Part shown: positions 52,782 to 61,749 of the stretch, one piece after another | How the letters are laid out: each line of letters begins with the position of its first letter | Position numbering within the stretch: the stretch's first letter is position 1 | From: JAATFS01 sp037145635 | GTDB taxonomy: Bacteria; Pseudomonadota; Gammaproteobacteria; Xanthomonadales; Xanthomonadaceae | Direction: 5' to 3' | NCBI GenBank assembly: GCA_037145635.1 | Contig: JBBCXB010000006.1 | Coordinates: 1-64,000, forward strand | Length of the DNA: 64,000 bases | The notes under the pieces: generated by a model | The model's database searches: none | Seen by the model: only the letters and a program-made list of their open reading frames with translations | What the model was told of the DNA's origin: nothing | Position numbers and translations under genes: made by a program

Positions 52782-53977
52782 TCAGCCCGAGATCGCCAGC
52801 CGTTCCTGGTGATAGCGACGCACCGCCGCGTACCACAGCAGCGCCGCCAGGCCGAAGCCCGCGGCCAGGTACACCGCCCAGACCTGGGCGCCGATCGGCT
52901 CGTGCCGGATCACCTTCAGCAGCAGCTGGTTCTGCGCCAGGAACGGCACCGCGAACTGCCACAGCTGGGTCTTCAGCGGGTACGCCATCAACGCGTAGCC
53001 GGGCAGCATCGGCAGCAGGATCAGCCAGGTCATGTGGCTCTGCGCCTCCTTCATGCTCTTGGCCGCCGCGGCCAGGAAGGTCAGCAGCGAGGTGCCGATG
53101 AACAGCATCGGCAGCAGGATGAAGAGCATCTGCACCATCGGCACGAAGCCGACGTTGAGCTGGCGCCCCCAGCCGGAGGTGGACAGCTGCGCGCTGAGCT
53201 TGAACGCGAGCAGGGTCAGCAGCAGCGAGACCATGCCGATCACGCAGGCGGCGGCGATCTTGCCGCTGACGATCGCGCTGCGCGAGGCCGGCGTGGCCAG
53301 CAGCGGCTCCAGCGACTGGCGTTCACGTTCGCCGGCGGTGGCGTCCAGGATCAGCGAGGCGCCGCCGATGAACGAGGTGATGATCAGCAGCACCGGCAGC
53401 AGCGCCGACAGGAACACGCCGCGCTTGGCCTCGGGCGTTGCGATGTCCTGGGTGGCCACGTCGAGCGGGCGCGCCACCTGCGCGTCGATGCCGCGCGCAA
53501 GAAGGCGCAGCGCGCCGACCTGCTGGCTGTAGGCGTTCAGCGCGGCCTGCAGCCGCGCGGTGGGCACGTCGGCATCGCGGCGGGTGCTGTCCTGCACGAT
53601 CTCCACCAGCGCCGGCCGTCCCTCGCGCCAGGCCTGGGCGTAGTCTTCGCCGATACGCAGCGCCACGTCGATGTCCTGGTCGCGCAGCGCACGCGTCAGG
53701 TCCCTGGGCGGATCGACCGCGTGCAGGCCCTGCGCGGCGAGGAACGCGACCAGGTTGGGCGCCTGCGCGCGGCCGACGGTGGCCACCTGCAGCGGCTGGT
53801 CGATCTGGGTCCTGACCCGGCTTTCCATCAGCCGGCCCATGCCCAGGATCAGGACCGGGTAGATCAGCGGCCCCAGCAGCAGGGTGAGCAGCAGGGTGCG
53901 GCGGTCGCGCGCGATGTCGCGCAGTTCCTTGCGCAGCACGGTCCACAGGGTGGCGAACGGACGGGCGGTCTGCCGGC

Positions 53978-53981
<4 letters not shown>
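52782..53981 (-). CDS. natB: NatB-type ABC-2 permease
   Basis: A 399-residue inner-membrane subunit: one N-terminal helix (LLLTLLLGPLIYPVLILGM), a large extracytoplasmic domain of about 150 residues and five C-terminal helices. The family loop reads AGERERQSLEPLLATPASRS. It resembles NatB, the sodium-extruding ABC-2 permease of Bacillus; its actual substrate is unknown. Its ATG overlaps the ATPase stop as ATGA. Confidence 0.87.
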
Positions 53982-54724
<743 letters not shown>

Positions 54725-54752
54725 GCCGCGCCTCCGGTCCGGTCGATGCGGT

Positions 54753-56276
54753 TCATGGTTCCCATCCGTTGAACGAGGTGAAGGCGGGCACGCTGCTCAT
54801 GCTCTGGACGCAGCGCGCATCGAGCCGGGTGGCATCGGCGGTGTCGATGAACTGGCCCAGCAGCTTGGGCATGCAGCCCAGGCCGAAGGTGCCGTGGCCC
54901 TGCCCGGGCGAGACGATGTGGCGGCCGTGCGGCAGGCCCTTCAGCACCTGCGCGGCATAGCGCGGCGGCGTCACCGGGTCGAGCTCGCCGGACAGCAGCA
55001 GCGCCGGCACGTCCGAACGCAGCGGCGCGGCGAAATCCTTCGCCGGCGTGCCCGACGCCCACACCGCGCAGGGCGCGAAGAACATCTGCGCCACCTGCGC
55101 CCCCAGCAGCGTGCGCTCCACGCCGGGCGGCGCACGGTAGCGGCCGGCGTCCTCGGCGCAGATCACCGACCACTGCATCGCACGGTTCATCTGCCCACCC
55201 ATCTCGCGCGTGGTCATCTGCGCCAGCGCCATCAGCGGCGCATAGCGGCCGGACGCGGCCTCGTCCAGGATCAGCGGCAGCAGCGACGCGGTCTGCGGCG
55301 CATACGAGAAGCCGAAGGCCAGGCCGACCACGGTGTCGGCGGTGGCGCGGTCGTGGCGGATCTGCGCGGTGCCGGGATCGCGGTAGTCCACCTCCACGGG
55401 CGCGGCGCGCAGGCGCTCGGTCACCGTGCGCAGCTGCTGGCGGGTATCGGCCGGGAAGCGCCGCGCACAGGCCGGGTCGCGCCGGCACTGCGCCGACTGC
55501 AACGCGATCGCGTCCTCGAAGGTGGTGGCGAACTCGCCGCCGATCACCAGCGCGTTGGGCGCCACCCCGTCCAGCGTGAGGGTGCGCGTATGCGCGGCGT
55601 AGCGGCGCGCGTACTGCTGCACCACGCGGGTGCCGTAGGAGCCGCCGATCAGGTTGATGCGCTCGGCACCGAGCGCGGCACGCACCGCGTCCAGGTCGGC
55701 GATCGCCTCGGCGGTGGTGTAGTAGCGCGTGTCGGCATAGCCGCGCAGCGACGCGGCGCAGCGACGCGCGTAGTCGGTGTACTGCTGCGCGGTGGCGGCG
55801 ACGCCGCCCTCCGGCTCCAGTTCCTTGCCATCGGCACCGATGCAGCGCAGCGGATGCGAGCCGCCGGTACCGCGCTGGTCGACGAAGAACAGGTCGCGCT
55901 TCTTGCGCACCTCGGCCAGGCGCGGTGCCACCAGGCTGGCGACCTCGGTCGCGGACTGGCCGGGCCCGCCGGCGACGAAGAACACCGGATCGGGCGCGGC
56001 GCTGCCGGCGTCGCTGCGCTCCAGCCAGGCGATCTTCAGCGCGATCCTGCGCCCGCCCGGCGCGGCCGGGTTCTCCGGCACCGACAGCCGTGCGCATTGC
56101 GCCTCGACATTCCCCGCCGCCTGCGCGCTGGTCAGCGTGCATGGCGTGAACGCCAGCGTGCCCAGCCGGCGCACCGGCTCCGGCGCGGCCGCCGGATCGG
56201 CGCCCGTGCCGCGCTGGCAGCCGGCGACCGCCAGCGCGACCAGCACGGCCGCCACGATTCCGCTCTTTCTCGACAT
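54753..56276 (-). CDS. TAP-like alpha/beta hydrolase lipoprotein
   Basis: A 507-residue lipoprotein (lipobox ALAVAGC) of the SlpD/TAP-like peptidase family. The oxyanion region is FVAGGPGQSA, nucleophile Ser lies in LIGGSYGTRVVQQYAR, Asp in LLSGELDPVTPPRYA, and His in PGQGHGTFG. Homologues remove N-terminal residues from peptides. It should face the periplasm or cell exterior, anchored by its lipid. Close spacing links it to natA. Confidence 0.88.
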   Translation of the reverse strand: MSRKSGIVAAVLVALAVAGCQRGTGADPAAAPEPVRRLGTLAFTPCTLTSAQAAGNVEAQCARLSVPENPAAPGGRRIALKIAWLERSDAGSAAPDPVFFVAGGPGQSATEVASLVAPRLAEVRKKRDLFFVDQRGTGGSHPLRCIGADGKELEPEGGVAATAQQYTDYARRCAASLRGYADTRYYTTAEAIADLDAVRAALGAERINLIGGSYGTRVVQQYARRYAAHTRTLTLDGVAPNALVIGGEFATTFEDAIALQSAQCRRDPACARRFPADTRQQLRTVTERLRAAPVEVDYRDPGTAQIRHDRATADTVVGLAFGFSYAPQTASLLPLILDEAASGRYAPLMALAQMTTREMGGQMNRAMQWSVICAEDAGRYRAPPGVERTLLGAQVAQMFFAPCAVWASGTPAKDFAAPLRSDVPALLLSGELDPVTPPRYAAQVLKGLPHGRHIVSPGQGHGTFGLGCMPKLLGQFIDTADATRLDARCVQSMSSVPAFTSFNGWEP

Positions 56277-56341
56277 TGCGCGTTCTCTCCTGCGTTTCCC
56301 CGAATCCCTGACGCATGCCCCGGACGGATGTGACCGGGCCC

Positions 56342-56542
56342 CTACTGCGCATCCTCGAACAGGAAGATGCGTTCGATCGATTGCCCGAACAGCCGCGCGA
56401 TGCGGAAGGCCAGCGGCAGGCTGGGATCGTACTTGCCGGTCTCCAGCGCGTTGATGGTCTGCCGCGACACGCCCAGCCGTTCGCCGAGCTCGCCCTGCGA
56501 CCAGCCGCGCAACTCGCGCAGTTCGCGCACCCGGCTGTTCAT
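56342..56542 (-). CDS. XRE-family regulator (YozG type)
   Basis: A 66-residue single-domain helix-turn-helix protein: ELRELRGWSQGELGERLGVS then RQTINALETGKYDPSLPLAF and the YozG-like end ESIERIFLFED (printed as SIERIFLFED). Its ATG overlaps the stop of the membrane protein gene as ATGA. It is the last gene of a three-gene operon and probably autoregulates through the TGTCAAG repeat upstream of the first gene. Confidence 0.9.
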   Translation of the reverse strand: MNSRVRELRELRGWSQGELGERLGVSRQTINALETGKYDPSLPLAFRIARLFGQSIERIFLFEDAQ

Positions 56543-57126
56543 TGGAAGCGGCGCGCGGTCACGCCCTTGGCGATGCCATAGGTCATGCACAGCGCCGGGA
56601 ACACCCACAGCATCGCCACCGCCGCCGGCACCGCGATCAGCCCGGCGGACTGCAGGAAGCCCGCGGCCATGTAGACCGCCGCCACCAGGCCCGCGGCGAT
56701 CGCGATCGACTCCAGCTCGATGCGGCGCTGCATCTCGTCGGAGTCGCGCACGTAGCGCGCCACCGCACGGATCACCAGCACCATCAGCAGCGCCGGCAGC
56801 AGGGCGACCAGCACGCGCGCCCAGTGCGCGTCGACGCCGTCCAGCAGCCGCTTCCAGCACAGCATCACCCCGACGTACAGCGCCATCGGCACGCCGAACT
56901 CCCGCGAATAGCGCCGCGCCAGCGCCGGCGACGCGCTGTCGCGCAGGCTGCCCGGCGACAGCCACATCAGCAGCGCCAGGAACACCCCGCCGGCGCCCAG
57001 GCCGGCACACAGGCCGCGCGTGTAGGCATCCATCGACAGCGGCAGCCACGGCGCCGCGGCGGCCAGCGCCAGCATCGCCACGCTGACCACGAACGCCAGC
57101 AACGCCGCACGCCGGCAGCGGCTCAT
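56539..57126 (-). CDS. Multi-helix membrane protein of XRE operon
   Basis: A 195-residue inner-membrane protein with about five or six helices (LLAFVVSVAMLALAAAAPWL, GLGAGGVFLALLMWL, VLVALLPALLMVLVIRAVAR, LIAVPAAVAMLWVFPALCMT). The SDEMQRRIELESIAIAAG motif between helices is typical of DUF2178-like proteins paired with YozG-type regulators. GAGAGG precedes the ATG. It overlaps both neighbours by 4 bp. Confidence 0.8.
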   Translation of the reverse strand: MSRCRRAALLAFVVSVAMLALAAAAPWLPLSMDAYTRGLCAGLGAGGVFLALLMWLSPGSLRDSASPALARRYSREFGVPMALYVGVMLCWKRLLDGVDAHWARVLVALLPALLMVLVIRAVARYVRDSDEMQRRIELESIAIAAGLVAAVYMAAGFLQSAGLIAVPAAVAMLWVFPALCMTYGIAKGVTARRFQ

Positions 57127-57281
57127 CGCCGGCCTCTCCCGCCCTGCTGCACCAGGGCCCAGGCCAGCAGCGCCAGGCCCACGCCGAGGAAATCCGGCTG
57201 GCGCAGGCCGACCGCGACATACACGGCGCCCACCGCCAGCCACGGCATCGGCGAGGATCGCCACGCGTTGCACCTGCGCAT
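57123..57281 (-). CDS. 52-aa membrane protein heading the XRE operon
   Basis: A short gene encoding MRRCNAWRSSPMPWLAVGAV then YVAVGLRQPDFLGVGLALLA and a basic tail QQGGRGRR. Two hydrophobic segments suggest a small inner-membrane protein. Its TGA overlaps the next ATG as ATGA. It starts ten bases after a perfect inverted repeat that probably serves as the operator. No family recognised beyond resemblance to small partners of DUF2178-type operons. Confidence 0.7.
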   Translation of the reverse strand: MRRCNAWRSSPMPWLAVGAVYVAVGLRQPDFLGVGLALLAWALVQQGGRGRR

Positions 57282-57290
57282 ACCGCCCCC

Positions 57291-57341
57291 TGTCAAGTTC
57301 GCTTGACATCAAGCATGTGCGGGGCGGGCCGTGTTGTCAAG
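57291..57341 (-). promoter_or_regulatory. Inverted-repeat operator and promoter of the XRE operon
   Basis: TGTCAAG (57291-57297) and CTTGACA (57302-57308) form a perfect inverted repeat around TTCG, and a third TGTCAAG lies at 57335-57341. On the minus strand the third copy supplies a perfect -35 TTGACA, with CATGCT 17 bp further as a possible -10. This layout suits autorepression by the XRE protein. Confidence 0.6.
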
Positions 57342-57752
57342 CAGGCTTTACACCTTCGCCGGTCTCGCCAGGATCCCATTGCACGGACCCCACCGCTCCG
57401 GTCGGGGACGCGTTCGTGGGCGTGCCAGGCCGGCAATGAACCGGTTTACGTTCGTCAGTTGATCAAGGGCATCACAGAACCCGATGCCGCCCTTGCGGTG
57501 GCGGGCTTTCGAGGCTTCTGCCCGGTTGACTTGCCGTGCCGGCCTGCCTATACGTCTGACCCATCTCTTCCAAGGACAAGGAGGTCGCAAGCTGCCGATA
57601 GAGCCTTCCGACCTCCCGGGGCGTCACGCTCAGGCGATCGCGCCGCAACGGACGCGATTCCCGCGGCGCCCGTGGACGCGTCCGGCCGGCTCGCAGGACG
57701 CGTGATCCAAGCCATCAAGCTGACAGCCAGGACACCCATTCGAGGAGGTTGC
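57342..57752. other. Leader region of the ferritin-MNIO operon
   Basis: About 410 bp between the XRE operator and the first gene of the ferritin-MNIO operon. The frame of the ferritin gene is open back to 57303, but the residues look like chance GC-rich translation, and a strong AGGAGG sits at the downstream ATG. The promoter for the operon should be here; no box pair was convincing. Confidence 0.45.
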
Positions 57753-59840
57753 ATGAACGCGACAGCGACGCCCGCATCCGTGGGCAGCATTCCAAAGGTT
57801 CCGATCCAGATCACCGGCCGCCCCTCCAGCAATTTTCCCGCCGACAAGGCCGCGCTGCAGGCCCTGGTACAGGCGGCGGTGAACGTCGAACTGTTCACCA
57901 TCCCGCTGTACATGTGCACGATGAAGTCCATCCAGGGCATGCACGCGATCAACGCGAAGGGCATCGACTACTACAAGGGCCGGCTCTGGCCCGGCATGGG
58001 CACCGCCCCGCTGCGCCCGGGCGCATCCGCGGCCGAGCTCGCGCCCCAGAAGGCCTACAACCTGCTGTTCTCGGTCTTCATCGACGAGATGCTGCACCTG
58101 CAGATGGCCGCCAACCTGTGCGGTGCGGTGGGCGTCACGCCCTCGTTCAACAGCCCGCTGCTGCAGGATGCCGACAACAACTGGATCTGCTACGGCCCGA
58201 CCCAGACCGTGCTTCCCCACATCCTCGACCTGGTCGACCTCGACAGCAACGCCGACGGCGCCGACCTGAAGGTCAAACTCGATGCCCTCACCACGGACCA
58301 GGTCAGGCTGTTCACGCTGATCGAGGAAGACCACGACACCGCCTACGCCAAGATCAAGCAAAGCGTGCGCGAAGAAAAGTACTTCCCGGAGGTACCGTTC
58401 GCAAACTGGACCGCGCAGAGCACCGAGGTGGACCTGCCGCTGTTCGGCACCATCGGTTGGATGTACTACTGCCTGTTCCAGTACATCACCCTCAAGTACG
58501 ACGACCAGAGCACGCTGTGGGAAAAGGTCTTCGTCGCGAACACCGGGCAACGCGACCTGTTCAACAGCACGGCCAGCGTGCAGAAGCCTCCCCCGCACCC
58601 CCGGCAGGAATACCCGAATCTCAGCACGCTGATCAGCGAGACGGAACCGCTGGCCGCCGCCGCCCAGGCCATCTACATGATGTACGCGATCTGCGACCAG
58701 GGCGAAGGCGGCATCGACTGGCGGACCGCCAGCGCCTTCCTGGGCATGATCCACCAGCGCGCGCACGAGCGCGGCATCGCGCTGGCGGCCGTCGATTCCG
58801 TGCTCGCCCCGTTCCGTCCCGACCCCGACGCCCTGGCGGCGGATTATCCCTCCTACACCGACACCGGCGGTCCCGCGCCCTCGGCCGATGCGGCCGCGCG
58901 CTCGGACAATGGCGCGCTCGACCACTACCAGCGCTTCGGGCAGTTGCTCGACCTGGTCGGGCAGGCGACCACCTGGCAGCAATGGCACGCCGACCCCGCC
59001 AACCAGTGGACCAAAGCGCTGCTCACCACCTCCGACTACGACCCGGCCACGGCGCCGACCACGATTCCCAAGCCGTGCGAGGTCGCGAGCGCACTCAAGA
59101 ACCTCAAGGCGGTTGATCCCGTTGCGATGGACAACGTGGCCCGAGGTGCGCTTGCCGGCATTACCCGCATCTTGACTGCGTCGTGGGGCGATCCGACGGT
59201 GGATTTCCCGTTCCCGTCGATGGTGGGCTCCGGCGACCGCATGGCGCTGTACTGGGCCATCTACGGCGCCGCGCCCAGCCTGCGCGCAGGCGGTACCTCG
59301 GGGGCTGCCACGACAGCGCTCCAGCATGCCTGCCAGGGGCTCGCGCTGGACGGCTCGGGCGGCACCTGTGCGGCACCGGCCATCTACCACAGCTGCAAGG
59401 GCTCCAACGGCTGCGCCACCCAGGGCGGCTGCGGGTTCGCGCATGCGGTCGACGGCGGCGGCAACTGCGCCCAGGTGGTCGGACGTGGCGGCTGCGGCCA
59501 GCAGGCCGCGGCCGCGTCCGGCACGTCGGCCACCGGCACCTGCGGCGCGCCCACGCTCTACAGCGCACCGGCGGACAACCGCTGCGGCGGCTTCGGCGGC
59601 TGCGCGGTACCGATCTCCGCGTCCCAGCTCTATCCCAACGCCGGCCGGATGCAGACGTTCGATTTCACCGGCCCGGAGCAGACGCCCGAGCCGCTCGGCA
59701 CGCTGGACTTCGTACTGGGCGACTCGGTCTACGACATCGCCTGGCAGGCGTACGAACAGGTGATGGCGAACCGCAAGCTCCCGCCGGGCACGAAGCCCGA
59801 GCCGACCGAGTTGCGCATCGCCCTGCCGCCCTCCACCTGA
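57753..59840 (+). CDS. Ferritin-like enzyme with Cys-rich C-terminal tail
   Basis: A 695-residue protein. Residues about 30-260 form a ferritin-like domain of the VioB-N-terminal/iminophenylpyruvate-dimer-synthase type (Glu45 in VNVELFTIPLY, Glu112 and His115 in FIDEMLHLQMAANL). Residues about 295-515 are a further helical region. From 527 to 617 there are ten Cys in a Gly-rich segment with two related units, GTCAAPAIY with NGCATQGGC and GTCGAPTLY with NRCGGFGGC. The pattern recalls CKGxNxC-type MNIO substrates. AGGAGG precedes the ATG, and the DUF692 gene starts 12 bp after the stop. Confidence 0.8.
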   Translation: MNATATPASVGSIPKVPIQITGRPSSNFPADKAALQALVQAAVNVELFTIPLYMCTMKSIQGMHAINAKGIDYYKGRLWPGMGTAPLRPGASAAELAPQKAYNLLFSVFIDEMLHLQMAANLCGAVGVTPSFNSPLLQDADNNWICYGPTQTVLPHILDLVDLDSNADGADLKVKLDALTTDQVRLFTLIEEDHDTAYAKIKQSVREEKYFPEVPFANWTAQSTEVDLPLFGTIGWMYYCLFQYITLKYDDQSTLWEKVFVANTGQRDLFNSTASVQKPPPHPRQEYPNLSTLISETEPLAAAAQAIYMMYAICDQGEGGIDWRTASAFLGMIHQRAHERGIALAAVDSVLAPFRPDPDALAADYPSYTDTGGPAPSADAAARSDNGALDHYQRFGQLLDLVGQATTWQQWHADPANQWTKALLTTSDYDPATAPTTIPKPCEVASALKNLKAVDPVAMDNVARGALAGITRILTASWGDPTVDFPFPSMVGSGDRMALYWAIYGAAPSLRAGGTSGAATTALQHACQGLALDGSGGTCAAPAIYHSCKGSNGCATQGGCGFAHAVDGGGNCAQVVGRGGCGQQAAAASGTSATGTCGAPTLYSAPADNRCGGFGGCAVPISASQLYPNAGRMQTFDFTGPEQTPEPLGTLDFVLGDSVYDIAWQAYEQVMANRKLPPGTKPEPTELRIALPPST

Positions 59841-59852
59841 CGGAGCCGCCCG

Positions 59853-60821
59853 ATGGAACTTCCTGCACCGCAAGGGCCGCCGCCGGCCAGGGCCGCGGCG
59901 GAACCGCCGCCGCCGCGGCTCGGCCTGCCCAATCTCGGCTTCGGCGTCGGGCTGCGGCCCCAGCACCTGCCGGCCATCCTGGCCGGCGGTGCCCGCGTGG
60001 ACTGGTTCGAGATCATCTCGGAGAACTATCTCGACGATGCCGGCTACCCACGCGCGATGCTGGCCCAGCTCGCGGCCCAGGTGCCGCTCGTCATGCACGG
60101 CGTCTGCCTGTCGATCGGATCGGACGCCCCGCTGGACCGGTCGTACCTGCGCAAGCTCAGCGCGCTGGCGCAGGAGATCGGCGCGGTGTGGGTCTCCGAT
60201 CACCTGTGCTGGACCGGGCTCGGATCGCACAACTCGCACGACCTGCTGCCGCTCCCCTTCAATGCCGCATCGCTGGCGCACGTGCGCGACCGCGTGCTGC
60301 AGGTGCAGGACCTGCTGGGGCGCCCGCTGGTGCTGGAGAACCCGTCCAGCTACCTGCAGTTCCGGGCCTCCACCATGCCCGAGTGGGAGTTCCTTGCGCA
60401 GCTGGCGCAGGCCACCGGCTGCGGCATTCTGCTCGACGTCAACAACGTCTACGTCAGCGCGCACAACCATCGGTTCGACCCCGAGGTCTACCTGCGCGCG
60501 CTGCCGCACGAGCACGTGGTCCAGCTCCATCTGGCCGGTCCCACCCGGCAGGGCGAATGCCTGATCGACACGCACGACCAGCCGGTGCCGGCGCGGGTCT
60601 GGGAGCTGTACGCGCTGGCCCAGCAGCTCACCGGCGGCGTCTCCACGCTGCTCGAGTGGGACGCCCGCCTTCCCGACTACGAGGGCCTGCTGGAGGAGCT
60701 GGCCAAGGCGCGCGCGGTGATGGCCGGCCACCAGCCGGCGGCGCCCGCGGGCATCGCGGCGGCCGACCAGGCCCTGTCCACGCCCCTGCACCGCCCGCTG
60801 GCGGAGCCGCTCGATGCCTAG
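59853..60821 (+). CDS. DUF692 multinuclear non-heme iron oxidase (MNIO)
   Basis: A 322-residue TIM-barrel enzyme of the DUF692/MbnB/TglH family. Metal-site motifs are all present: FEIISENY, MHGVCLSIGSD, VSDHLCW, VLENPSSYLQF, LLDVNNVYVSAHNHRFDP, HLAGPTRQGE with IDTHDQP, and LLEWDARLPDYEGLLEEL. MNIOs use two or three iron ions and oxygen to rearrange or cut Cys, Asp or Asn residues in peptides, usually with a partner. The next gene is that partner (8-bp overlap). The likely substrate is the Cys tail of the preceding protein. Confidence 0.92.
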   Translation: MELPAPQGPPPARAAAEPPPPRLGLPNLGFGVGLRPQHLPAILAGGARVDWFEIISENYLDDAGYPRAMLAQLAAQVPLVMHGVCLSIGSDAPLDRSYLRKLSALAQEIGAVWVSDHLCWTGLGSHNSHDLLPLPFNAASLAHVRDRVLQVQDLLGRPLVLENPSSYLQFRASTMPEWEFLAQLAQATGCGILLDVNNVYVSAHNHRFDPEVYLRALPHEHVVQLHLAGPTRQGECLIDTHDQPVPARVWELYALAQQLTGGVSTLLEWDARLPDYEGLLEELAKARAVMAGHQPAAPAGIAAADQALSTPLHRPLAEPLDA

Positions 60822-61749
60822 CGATCGCGAACCGCGGCCGGCGCCTCCCTCGCTGGGCCACCTGCAACGCTGGATGCTGGCGGCGACCACGCATCCGGGC
60901 GGCCTGCCGGCCGGCCTCGCGCAGGCCCAGGCGGACCATGGCCTGCGCGTGGCCGAGGTCGTGGATACGCCGTACGGCGTGGATCCCCGCACCCGCGTGG
61001 CGATCTACGCCACGGGCTACTGGCTCAGGCTGGTCGCGTGCCTGCAGGCGGAGTACCCCGCGGTGTCGCGCCTGCTGGGCGACGAGCTGTTCGCCCTGCT
61101 GGCGCGCGCCTACCTGCATGCGCATCCGTCCACGTCGCCGTCGCTGCACGCGCTCGGCGCCGGCTTCCCCGGCTTCCTGCGGCGTTCGCAGCGCAGCCGC
61201 CCGGAACGCGCGCGCCAGGCGTTTCCCGTGGAGCTGGCCCGGCTCGAGCGTGCGCTGGCCGAGGCCGGCCATGCCCAAGGCCTGGAGCAGGCGGCCCCGG
61301 CGCCCCCGGTGGATGCCGTCGCCCTGCTCTACGGCTCGCCGTGCGTGCTCCGGCTCCCGGCGACGACCCGCCTCCTTGGCCTCACGCATGCGCTGGACGG
61401 CTTCCGTCCCTGGCTCGCGGGCGCCACCCCGCACGACCCGCCACCGGCGGGCCGCAGCTACGCGGCGGTTCATCGCCACCGCTACCGGGTCGCGGTCGAG
61501 CCGTTGGCCGACTGGCAGTTCTTCGCCCTGCGCCACGCCCGGCGCCGCCCGCGTTCGCTCGCCGAGTGCGCCCGCGCGGCGGCGCGCAGGACCGGACGGG
61601 CGCCGGGCGAACTCCAGGCCCAGCTCGCGCTCTGGCTGCCGGGCGCCCAGGCCTGCAGCCTGGTCGCGCTGACGGCGGTCGCGTCCACGCCCGGCCCGCC
61701 TCGCCCCTCGCCGATGCACCCCGTCCCCGTCTCCAGGAAATGGCCATGA
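60814..61749 (+). CDS. DUF2063-type MNIO partner protein
   Basis: A 311-residue protein with an N-terminal DUF2063 DNA-binding-like domain: ATGYWLRLVACLQAEYPAVS, LLGDELFALLARAYLHAHPS, LHALGAGFPGFLRR. The following winged-helix-like segment corresponds to the peptide-recognition part seen in MbnC- and TglI-type partners. It should bind the substrate peptide and present it to the MNIO. The genes overlap by 8 bp upstream and as ATGA downstream, so all three are coupled. Confidence 0.83.
   Translation: MPSDREPRPAPPSLGHLQRWMLAATTHPGGLPAGLAQAQADHGLRVAEVVDTPYGVDPRTRVAIYATGYWLRLVACLQAEYPAVSRLLGDELFALLARAYLHAHPSTSPSLHALGAGFPGFLRRSQRSRPERARQAFPVELARLERALAEAGHAQGLEQAAPAPPVDAVALLYGSPCVLRLPATTRLLGLTHALDGFRPWLAGATPHDPPPAGRSYAAVHRHRYRVAVEPLADWQFFALRHARRRPRSLAECARAAARRTGRAPGELQAQLALWLPGAQACSLVALTAVASTPGPPRPSPMHPVPVSRKWP

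Noticed and set aside
57303..57752. N-terminal extension of the ferritin-like protein by about 150 residues
   Set aside because: The extension is open but has no conserved or ordered look, and a strong AGGAGG site precedes the ATG at 57753.
57753..58600. Ferritin-like gene as part of a violacein or indolocarbazole pathway
   Set aside because: Only the VioB-like N-terminal fold is shared; no vioA/C/D/E or tryptophan oxidase genes are nearby.
57630..60992. Minus-strand open frame of about 1120 codons opposite the ferritin and DUF692 genes
   Set aside because: It is antisense to two well-supported genes, has an Arg/Gly/Val-rich random look and no ribosome site; long antisense frames are common in high-GC DNA.
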